Shown here: piece by piece, positions 21,965-28,769 of the stretch
Layout of the letters: the number at the start of each line of letters is the position of its first letter
Numbering within the stretch: position 1 is the stretch's first letter
DNA from: CS2-K091 sp035527155
GTDB lineage: Bacteria > Planctomycetota > Phycisphaerae > Sedimentisphaerales > Anaerobacaceae
DNA length: 34,394 bases
Direction: 5' to 3'
NCBI GenBank assembly: GCA_035527155.1
Contig: DATLBB010000106.1
Location: forward strand, 1-34,394
Translations under genes and position numbers: made by a program
Notes under the pieces: model-generated
What the model saw: only the letters and a program-made list of their open reading frames with translations
Databases searched by the model: none
Told to the model about the DNA's origin: nothing

Positions 21965-23224
21965 ATGAAGTATGATATAGCTGATTTATCATTGGCACCG
22001 GAGGGCAAGAGGCGGATTTTGTGGGCAGATAATGATATGCCTGCCCTGGCGGCGATCCGCAGGCGATTTGCGAAGAGCAAGCCGTTAAAGGGCAAAAACG
22101 TTTCGGCCTGTTTGCATATAACTGCTGAGACGGCCAATCTTGCGAGGACGCTGAAAGCGAGCGGAGCGAATGCCGTTCTCTGCGCATCCAATCCGCTGAG
22201 TACACAGGACGATGTGGCGGCGTCACTGGTGAAGGATTTTAAGATACCGGTCTTTGCCATCTGTGGGGAAAATCGCGCGACCTATTACAAACACATCCAT
22301 GCGGCAATCGACCATAAGCCGGTTATTACATTTGACGACGGCGCTGATTTGGTGAATGAGCTTCATACAAGCAGAAAGAAAGAGGCCCACCGGATTATTG
22401 CGAGTATGGAAGAGACCACGACGGGTGTTATTCGTCTGCGGGCGATGGCAAATGCAGGCAAGTTAAAGTTTCCGGTTATTGCGGTAAACGACGCCGCGAC
22501 CAAGCACCTGTTCGACAACCGCTACGGCACGGGCCAGTCAACGGTTGACGGTATTATTCGAGCGACTGATTTTCTGATGGCCGGTAAGAGGGTTGTCGCG
22601 GCGGGGTACGGCTGGTGCGGACGAGGCTTTGCTATGCGAGCGAGAGGGATGGGGGCGATCGTTATTGTTACCGAAGTTGACGCAGTCAAGGCTCTTGAGG
22701 CGGCTATGGATGGTTTTGAGGTTATGCCGATGGCGCAGGCGGCAAAGGTCGGTGAGCTGTTCGTGACGCTTACAGGTGATAAAAACGTTATCCGGGCTGA
22801 GCACTTTCGTGCGATGAAGGACAGAGCGGTTGTTGCGAACAGCGGGCACTTCAACGTTGAGATAGACATACCGGCGCTGAAAAAACTCAGCAAGAAGGTC
22901 AACCGTAATGTGCGCAACCATGTCGATGAATATATCCTGAAGAATAACAAGCGAATTTATCTTCTGGCTGAAGGGCGATTAATCAACCTTGCAGCGGCTG
23001 AGGGCCATCCTGCAAGTGTGATGGATATGAGCTTTGCGACGCAGGCGTTAGAGGCCGAATATGTGATGAAAAAGCAGGGTAAGCTTGCCGTTGCGGTCCA
23101 CGATGTCCCTATTGAGATAGAGCGGCGAGTAAGCAGGCTCAAACTGAAATCAATGTTGATTGGGATAGACAAACTTACGGCTGAACAAGTCGAGTATCTC
23201 GCCAGCAGTGGTGAAGGAACATAG
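21965..23224 (+). CDS. ahcY: S-adenosylhomocysteine hydrolase
   Basis: NAD-dependent enzyme that splits S-adenosylhomocysteine to adenosine and homocysteine, removing the product inhibitor of methyltransferases. 419 residues, the shorter form without the ~40-residue insertion of many proteobacterial and plant enzymes. Landmarks: CLHITAET with His51, DDGADLV (124-130), EETTTGV (149-155), Lys180 and Asp184 in the NDAATKHLFDN stretch, NAD loop GYGWCGRG (214-221), NSGHFNVEID, and C-terminal HPASVMDMSFATQALE. AAAGGA lies 7 bases before the ATG and a good promoter lies at 21903-21931. The next gene follows 36 bases later, so it may be co-transcribed. The cycle partner methionine synthase is not in the window. 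Confidence 0.95.
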   Translation: MKYDIADLSLAPEGKRRILWADNDMPALAAIRRRFAKSKPLKGKNVSACLHITAETANLARTLKASGANAVLCASNPLSTQDDVAASLVKDFKIPVFAICGENRATYYKHIHAAIDHKPVITFDDGADLVNELHTSRKKEAHRIIASMEETTTGVIRLRAMANAGKLKFPVIAVNDAATKHLFDNRYGTGQSTVDGIIRATDFLMAGKRVVAAGYGWCGRGFAMRARGMGAIVIVTEVDAVKALEAAMDGFEVMPMAQAAKVGELFVTLTGDKNVIRAEHFRAMKDRAVVANSGHFNVEIDIPALKKLSKKVNRNVRNHVDEYILKNNKRIYLLAEGRLINLAAAEGHPASVMDMSFATQALEAEYVMKKQGKLAVAVHDVPIEIERRVSRLKLKSMLIGIDKLTAEQVEYLASSGEGT

Positions 23225-23251
23225 CTCGATACTCGATGCTCGAGTCTCGAA
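23224..23251 (+). repeat. Heptanucleotide tandem repeat (nCTCGAn)4
   Basis: Four adjoining 7-base units sharing CTCGA start at the last base of the ahcY stop codon and end 9 bases before the next ATG. AGGT just before that ATG is the only ribosome-site candidate. The unit differs from the CTAAnnn heptads at 7983, but position and period are the same. Confidence 0.75.
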
Positions 23252-23260
23252 GGTAGGCTT

Positions 23261-25141
23261 ATGGATAATGAGCAGATGGGAAAGAGGCCCAAAGTTGTCT
23301 CGAAGTCTTTTATGGCTGTTGGTCCTACGCTGCACTACAGCCATGAAAATGTTTTGAAGTGTTGGCTGCTTGCTGTTGTTGCCTTTAGTGTGAGCTGCCT
23401 TTTCTGGTCGAAGATAGTGACCGGCTCATTCTGGTCGTTCAACCTCCACAGTCTCAGTTTTTCAGAATTTTGGCGTTTGGGCCAGTCTATTATAACCGGT
23501 ACGAGCAGGGGGGTGAGCATATTTGAATATCCCTGGCAGATTCTTGTTTTAGGGCTGCTTATGGGCATTTTGGCAATTGTGCCGGTGTTGATATCGCAGC
23601 TTATGAGCTTTAGCTACAGTTTGCTTTTTATATTGGCGGTGTTTTTTTTGGCTGATTTGCCGGGCTTTGCGATTTGCCTTTTGGTCAGTTGCGTAGCGGC
23701 GGCGTGTCGTCCGCTTCGTTTTCGCTCCCGCATTATAGCGGTAGCGTTATGCACTGCGCCACAGCTTCTTTACTGGGGATACTTCGGCGGCGCCTGGAAG
23801 TTGGAACCTATTAAATTAGGATTTTCTTTTGCGCCCTGGATTTGTGCCTGGCTTGTTGGGTTGGCAATAGCAGGATTGGTTCTTGGCATAGGTCATTTTA
23901 CGCGTTATCGGCCTGGCCTGGTCTGGGTGTTTACATCCATGTTCCTTTTGTTGGCTATCGTGACTTTTGAAATAAGAATCGGCTTTGATGAATTAGACTA
24001 TCAGCTCTACGTGGCAAAGAATGATCCGGAACAGGCGGTCGAATTTCACGAGCACAACATAACAGAAGCGTTTGACAAGACGCTTGCAGACCCTGCTGTC
24101 AAAAAATACTTAGCAGGTTTCTTTTATCCTACTGAGTCGATACAGCGGCGTGCAGAGTTGAAAAGAGAAATCCAGACTCAGTTGAGTTATGACCGCTGGC
24201 CGAGCTGGTTTATAGTAACTCCGGAGCTGAATTTTCCAGCCAAAAAACGAGAGCTTTTCGAGCAGTACGATTCATTTATATCTCGGCGTTCCCAAAGTCC
24301 TCGGATGCCTATAGCGCTTTACTACAAAGCGCTTCTGAGTGAATATCGGCCGGTCTATAACATCCCTGGCCGAGAAGAAATATTGCGTTTTTATAACGAT
24401 TATCCACATCGTGATTCTTTGCCTATATGGCATCGTCTTTATGAGCAGTTTCCTGAAAGTAGTGAGTCGCTTGAAGCGCGATGTCGGATTGCACATGATT
24501 GGGCCGGTCGGGGTGAGTTCGAGCAGGCCGAGAAGCTTCTCGTGGAGACACAAGTTAAGCTTCGCGAACGGTTGAAACTACTCGAAGAAGACCAAACACA
24601 GAGTGAGACTTTCTTTAGTCCGTTTCGTCCGTTAGCCGATTCGGCAATGACGGGCTTTAAGTTGACAGAGCTGCAAAGAAGATTAAATCAGTTGCGTAAT
24701 CTTATAAGTTCGGAAAATCGAGCGGACGAGCCGGACGCAGAGAAACGTTTGGCGAGATTTGTGATGTTAAACCCGCACAACACAGATTTTCCCTGGCACC
24801 TCGACGAGCTGCTCAAACAGATGGGCGACAAGGACCCACTCCGTGACAATATTTTGCTGTCTAAGGCGAAACTTATCGCTGATGAACAACTTCGTGCTGA
24901 AAAATTAGCCCAGCTCCACCGAGAGTTCCAGAATACCGATGGTGGAATGCAGGCATTATACGAACTTGGGCTTTTGAACAGACGTCGGTGGAGTCAGCAG
25001 AACGACTCAAATTTGGAGCTGAAGAAGAAGCTTTTAGTCGAGACGCGAGCAACTCTGACGAGTTTTACAGAAAAGTATCCGGCCAGCATTTTTACTGAGC
25101 AGGCCAAAAAGATTCTGGAAGACCTGCCGGCAGCTGATTAG
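23261..25141 (+). CDS. Unknown 7-TM membrane protein with C-terminal helical-repeat domain
   Basis: I do not recognise a named family. 626 residues. About seven membrane helices fill the first 240 residues (about 33-50, 93-112, 117-131, 134-149, 157-174, 189-212, 219-238). Then comes a soluble, charged, mainly helical region. Its pieces, such as ARCRIAHDWAGRGEFEQAEKLLVET (about 406-430) and ALYELGLLNRRRWSQQ with TSFTEKYPASIFTEQAKKILEDL at the end, have the spacing and Ala/Gly/Tyr pattern of tetratricopeptide repeats. This suggests an inner-membrane scaffold. It lies 36 bases after ahcY and may share its promoter. There are no catalytic motifs that I can see. Confidence 0.7.
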   Translation: MDNEQMGKRPKVVSKSFMAVGPTLHYSHENVLKCWLLAVVAFSVSCLFWSKIVTGSFWSFNLHSLSFSEFWRLGQSIITGTSRGVSIFEYPWQILVLGLLMGILAIVPVLISQLMSFSYSLLFILAVFFLADLPGFAICLLVSCVAAACRPLRFRSRIIAVALCTAPQLLYWGYFGGAWKLEPIKLGFSFAPWICAWLVGLAIAGLVLGIGHFTRYRPGLVWVFTSMFLLLAIVTFEIRIGFDELDYQLYVAKNDPEQAVEFHEHNITEAFDKTLADPAVKKYLAGFFYPTESIQRRAELKREIQTQLSYDRWPSWFIVTPELNFPAKKRELFEQYDSFISRRSQSPRMPIALYYKALLSEYRPVYNIPGREEILRFYNDYPHRDSLPIWHRLYEQFPESSESLEARCRIAHDWAGRGEFEQAEKLLVETQVKLRERLKLLEEDQTQSETFFSPFRPLADSAMTGFKLTELQRRLNQLRNLISSENRADEPDAEKRLARFVMLNPHNTDFPWHLDELLKQMGDKDPLRDNILLSKAKLIADEQLRAEKLAQLHREFQNTDGGMQALYELGLLNRRRWSQQNDSNLELKKKLLVETRATLTSFTEKYPASIFTEQAKKILEDLPAAD

Positions 25142-25172
25142 CTTTGACGCGGTTAGTCTGGCGGGATTGTGG

Positions 25173-25200
25173 TTGACTTTTCTGGAAATTATGCTATGAT
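25173..25200 (+). promoter_or_regulatory. Candidate promoter for the diguanylate cyclase
   Basis: TTGACT (25173-25178), 16-base spacer, TATGAT (25195-25200). It lies about 90 bases upstream of the start at 25288 and is the best -35/-10 pair in the 146-base gap. Confidence 0.5.
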
Positions 25201-25287
25201 AGTGATTGATAATTGGGTGTTTTTTTGCGTTTTTAATGCGTTTTTATCACAAGATAATAGCTAAACTGAAGAGGCGGGAGCTTCTAT

Positions 25288-26364
25288 ATGCCAGTTTCTT
25301 CTGGTTCGAAGGCGCGTAAGATTCTGCTGATAGGCGATGTTAGCAGAGCGTTTTTAGATGCTGAGGCTGTCAGAGAGCCGGCCTGCCAAGTTACTACCAA
25401 TATGGCTGACGCAATCGAGGCTGCATCGAAGAACAGCTTTGCATCTGTCGCTATCGTGATGTCCGGGTTGTCATCTAAATTAAGTCCGGCTCTGAAGGCC
25501 TTAAGAGATAATTGCGGGGCGAAGATTATTCTTCTGGCACAGATGTGGGAAGAGCCGATAGCGATGCGACTCGTTGGCTCGGCGTCTAATGGAACAACTG
25601 TGGCAGATGATTATTTGATTTGTCCAATCTATTTTTCTTCTCTGGCATCTCATATCTCGTATCTCGAAGGGCGTACTGCTGCTTCACAAGGTGTGTCTAT
25701 TCACGCAGAGCCGGTTGCTCCTGTGGGTGTTGACCATACGATAGAAATGAAAATAAGACACCTTGAAAAATTGGCTACAGAGGATGATTTGACGGGCCTG
25801 AAGAACAGAAGATATATATTGGAGTTTTCCAGGCAAATTATAGAGCGTTCCAGGAAGGAAAACGGGCGGGTGACACTTCTCATTTTTGATATTGACAACT
25901 TCAAACACTACAACGATGTTTACGGTCATTCGGCCGGGGACGAAATTCTAAGGCAGGCTGCTGTTTTAATGCGGCGCTGCTGCCGCGGGCAGGACGTTGT
26001 CGGCAGGATTGGCGGTGATGAATTCGCGGTTGTTTTCTGGGACGAGCCGCAGGCTAAATCGGCTGTGATGCCGGCTGAGGGTGGGGAGAGGCGCTCGGCA
26101 ATGGCAGAACACCCTAAAGAGGTGGTATCCGTTGCAAAGCGGTTCCAGAAAGAATTGGAAAAAACAGAATTTCATTTGTTAGGCCCGGAGGGCAAAGGGC
26201 TTCTGACAATAAGTGGCGGCCTGGCGAGTCTGGGCCGCGGTTGCTCGACAGTACAGGAGCTTTTTCAGCAGGCAGACAGGGCACTGTTGGAGGCAAAACG
26301 CAGCGGCAAAAACAGAATCTACCTTGTCGGCAGGCCTGAAGGCAACATCGCTGATGTGGAGTAA
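25288..26364 (+). CDS. GGDEF diguanylate cyclase with degenerate receiver-like N-terminus
   Basis: Makes the second messenger cyclic di-GMP from two GTP. 358 residues. Residues 10-128 have the alternating strand/helix pattern of a response-regulator receiver, but the usual phosphorylatable Asp is missing: the third strand ends IVMSGLSSK. The GGDEF domain spans about 164-348. TEDDLTGLKNRR (164-175) is the entry, FDIDNFKHYND (200-210) supplies the metal Asp201, and GGDEF (242-246) is intact, so catalysis is likely. RGQD (233-236), five residues upstream, is a full product-inhibition I-site. About 25 Ala/Glu-rich residues after the active-site strand (252-278) are an unusual insertion. The linker contains heptad DNA repeats (25646-25666). 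No c-di-GMP effector is nearby. Confidence 0.9.
   Translation: MPVSSGSKARKILLIGDVSRAFLDAEAVREPACQVTTNMADAIEAASKNSFASVAIVMSGLSSKLSPALKALRDNCGAKIILLAQMWEEPIAMRLVGSASNGTTVADDYLICPIYFSSLASHISYLEGRTAASQGVSIHAEPVAPVGVDHTIEMKIRHLEKLATEDDLTGLKNRRYILEFSRQIIERSRKENGRVTLLIFDIDNFKHYNDVYGHSAGDEILRQAAVLMRRCCRGQDVVGRIGGDEFAVVFWDEPQAKSAVMPAEGGERRSAMAEHPKEVVSVAKRFQKELEKTEFHLLGPEGKGLLTISGGLASLGRGCSTVQELFQQADRALLEAKRSGKNRIYLVGRPEGNIADVE
25646..25666 (+). repeat. Heptad tandem repeat in the diguanylate cyclase linker
   Basis: Three 7-base units, CATCTCA, TATCTCG and TATCTCG, encode part of the end of the receiver-like domain before the GGDEF linker. They follow the same period as the intergenic heptads. Confidence 0.5.
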
Positions 26365-26382
26365 TTTCATATTGTGTAAATC

Positions 26383-26539
26383 GCTGCTGCTCAGTTGGAA
26401 GCCGAATAATATCAGATGGTTGCAGCAGCCTTATTTTCCCGCAAGACACGGGGGAATTTATGCCTCGTGGATTCAACTAAAGCCCCTGAGTCGGCCTTTT
26501 GTGGCGTGCGTTTGGGCGAATAGCTTACAAATAAGGCCG
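26383..26539. other. Structured non-coding region between the cyclase and the HEAT gene
   Basis: The 294-base gap 26365-26658 has no convincing gene. It contains two inverted pairs: GCTGCTGC (26383-26390) with GCAGCAGC (26422-26429), and CGGCCTT (26492-26498) with AAGGCCG (26533-26539). The first is followed by CTTATTTTCC, a weak T-tract, so it may terminate the cyclase mRNA. I do not recognise a known riboswitch or small RNA. Confidence 0.35.
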
Positions 26540-26573
26540 CCTTGGAAAATTGTGGGAAAATAAAAACAAATCA

Positions 26574-26601
26574 TTGAAAAAATCAGTGAAGAAGGTAAAA
26601 T
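26574..26601 (+). promoter_or_regulatory. Candidate promoter for the HEAT-repeat gene
   Basis: TTGAAA (26574-26579), 16-base spacer, TAAAAT (26596-26601). It lies about 57 bases upstream of ATG 26659, in an AT-rich stretch that favours many chance matches. Confidence 0.35.
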
Positions 26602-26658
26602 ACTATTTGATTCACAAGTTATGTGTTGGAATGCAATTTAGAGGAAAGGGTTTCAAGT

Positions 26659-27300
26659 ATGTCTATTAGTAATCTCAAAGAAATGTCCCTTGCAGCGGGG
26701 GCCGTGGCAGTGACCGCCGGGACGGCGGGTGCCGCGAAGAAAAAAGCTGTGGATGAGCTGATTGCCAATATCAAGGACAAAAGTGACAAGGTGCGGGCAG
26801 ATGGCTTGCTCAACGCCGGTGGAGTCGGAGCGCCGGCGGTCAAGCCCCTGGCTAAGGTGATGGACGATGATGACTTTGAAGTTGGTCGTGCGGGGAAGCG
26901 TGCGTTGTGGAAGATTGTCCGCCACGCCGGCCGGTCCAGAGCCAGGGATGAGAGAAGGGCGGTCGCTGCTGAGCTGACTGGGTTGCTGGGCGATGACCAG
27001 CCGACATCAGTGCGACGCGAGGTGCTGTGGATGCTCTCGGAGATTGGTCAAAGGAGGTCCGTCGAAGCGATTGCTTCTTTGTTATCAAACAAGGAGCTGC
27101 GCGAGGACGCCCGGATGGTGCTGCAGCGGATTCCCGGCAGGCAGTCCCTTGCGGCGCTCAAGGGCGGATTGAAAAGTGCGCCCAAGGACTTCAAGCTCAA
27201 CATCGCGCAGTCGCTGCGACAGCGGGGCGTGGAGGTTCCCGGTCTTGCCTGCGTGAAGCTGGTGCCTACAAAGAAAACGAACGTCAAGCCGGTGAAGTAA
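26659..27300 (+). CDS. HEAT-repeat protein
   Basis: 213 residues from this ATG, which follows AGAGGAAAGG (26639-26648) by 10 bases. A start at TTG 26623 would precede that site and is rejected. After an Ala/Gly-rich N-terminus (10-26), the sequence is a series of roughly 35-residue helical pairs: LIANIKDKSDKVRADGLLNAGGVGAPAVKPLAKVM, then VRREVLWMLSEIGQRRSVEAIASLL, then REDARMVLQRIPGRQSLAALKGGL. These are the D/R-A-L-G pattern of HEAT/PBS-lyase repeats, which serve as protein-binding scaffolds. The tail is Lys-rich. There is no clear signal peptide. It lies 86 bases upstream of the Tat oxidoreductase and shares its GC-rich look. Partner unknown. Confidence 0.75.
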   Translation: MSISNLKEMSLAAGAVAVTAGTAGAAKKKAVDELIANIKDKSDKVRADGLLNAGGVGAPAVKPLAKVMDDDDFEVGRAGKRALWKIVRHAGRSRARDERRAVAAELTGLLGDDQPTSVRREVLWMLSEIGQRRSVEAIASLLSNKELREDARMVLQRIPGRQSLAALKGGLKSAPKDFKLNIAQSLRQRGVEVPGLACVKLVPTKKTNVKPVK

Positions 27301-27386
27301 GGTGATGCGGCGCAAAGCAAGTATCAAGAATGTTGTTTGGCACCTTACTTAATGTACCGGAATTAAAACAGAAAGGCGATAGAACT

Positions 27387-28733
27387 ATGAAACGAACGAA
27401 TCAACTCAACAGGCGTGAATTCTTAGCTGGTGCCGCTGCAGGCGCTGCGGCAGTGAGCTTTCCATACCTGGTTCCGTCCGGTGCGCTGGCAGCGCGGGGC
27501 AGAGGCGGGGCGAATGAACGATTGACAATGGCCCATATTGGTGTCGGCGGGATGGGTGGATACCATTTGCGCGATATGGTGAAAAGGCGCGACAGGGGCG
27601 AGGTCAATATTGCGGCGGTCTGCGATGTGGATGAGAACCGGCTGGCCGGGGCCGCGAAAACAGTGGGTGCGGGCGTGCAGCCTTACCGTGATTACCGTTA
27701 CATTCTCGAACGCAAAGACATCGACGCGGTGGTCATTGCGACGCCGGATCACTGGCACGCTGTTCAGATGGTCCACGCGGCTGAGTGCGGCAAGCACATC
27801 TACGTGGAGAAGCCAGCCTGCTGTACAATCGATGAAGGCAAGGCGATGGTTGCTGCGGCCAAGAAGAACAAGGTATCGGTCCAGGTCGGCTCGCAGGGAC
27901 GTTCCCAGCCGGAAGCATACTCGGCTCACGCGTACATTGCCAACGGTATGCTGGGAACCGTCCGGAAGGTAACGTGCTGGCACTACGCGAGTCCCGTGGA
28001 CAATAATCCGGTTCCGGACAGTGACCCGCCGGCCGAGCTTGATTGGGATCTGTGGTTAGGTCCGATGCGATGGCGGCCATACAACAAGAGATATTGTCAT
28101 GGTGTGTTCCGGTGGATAATGGAATCCGGCGGCGGACAGATTCGCGACCGCGGCGCCCATGTGATGAGCAACGCCATATACTTTATGGACGCCGACAATA
28201 CCGGCCCGGTTACCGTCGAGGCAACAGGGATTCTGCCTACGAAGGGATTGTGGGACACAGCCATCGACATGAAGGTGGTCTACACCTTCAAGGATCCCGA
28301 CTGGCAGCTAATCTGGAACCAGCCGGGCGAGAAGATACCCTACTTCGACCAGGAAAAGAGAAAGCGGCTGGGAATCCGCGACTCGTACGGCGCCGTCTAC
28401 CACGGCGACAAGGACAAGCTGGTCGTCTGGGTCGGCGACGATCAGGTCTTCACCGAACTAAAGGCGGTGAACTACAAGATTCCGGCCGGCGGCAAGCAGG
28501 TCTATAAGAGTCCCGGCCACAAAGAGGACTGGTTCCAGGGCATCAAGACGGGTAAAAAGACCATTATGAACATCGAGGCCGCCGTGGCCACGGCCAACCT
28601 GTGCAACCTGGGTAACATGTCGCTGATTCTTGGCCGGAAGCTCCGCTGGGACCCGGTCAAGCAGGAGATAATCGGTGATGAGCAGGCCCGAAGGATGATG
28701 GGCCGACCGCAACGGCACCCGTATCATCTGTAG
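27387..28733 (+). CDS. Tat-exported Gfo/Idh/MocA-family oxidoreductase
   Basis: NAD(P)-dependent sugar-type dehydrogenase of the Gfo/Idh/MocA superfamily. 448 residues. LNRREFLAGAAAGAAAVSF (8-26) is a twin-arginine signal with the RRxFL motif, so it is folded and loaded with cofactor before export. The Rossmann loop GVGGMGG lies near 50-56, DHWHAVQMVHAAECGKHIYVEKP ends in the family's EKP motif, and the C-terminal half is the substrate-binding alpha/beta domain. ATG 27387 follows AAAGG by about 11 bases; earlier in-frame starts give a non-signal leader. Base composition is visibly richer in GC than the genes to the left, as in the preceding HEAT gene. It converges on the GH50 gene with 36 bases between. 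The substrate is unknown; a sugar from the neighbouring hydrolases is possible. Confidence 0.9.
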   Translation: MKRTNQLNRREFLAGAAAGAAAVSFPYLVPSGALAARGRGGANERLTMAHIGVGGMGGYHLRDMVKRRDRGEVNIAAVCDVDENRLAGAAKTVGAGVQPYRDYRYILERKDIDAVVIATPDHWHAVQMVHAAECGKHIYVEKPACCTIDEGKAMVAAAKKNKVSVQVGSQGRSQPEAYSAHAYIANGMLGTVRKVTCWHYASPVDNNPVPDSDPPAELDWDLWLGPMRWRPYNKRYCHGVFRWIMESGGGQIRDRGAHVMSNAIYFMDADNTGPVTVEATGILPTKGLWDTAIDMKVVYTFKDPDWQLIWNQPGEKIPYFDQEKRKRLGIRDSYGAVYHGDKDKLVVWVGDDQVFTELKAVNYKIPAGGKQVYKSPGHKEDWFQGIKTGKKTIMNIEAAVATANLCNLGNMSLILGRKLRWDPVKQEIIGDEQARRMMGRPQRHPYHL

Positions 28734-28769
28734 AGTTTCCCGATGTATCGGATAAAACCGTAGTACGGG

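Noticed and set aside
26213..26563. 116-codon frame spanning the end of the cyclase and the gap after it.
   Set aside because: Its first half overlaps the cyclase in another frame. There is no ribosome site and no recognisable domain.
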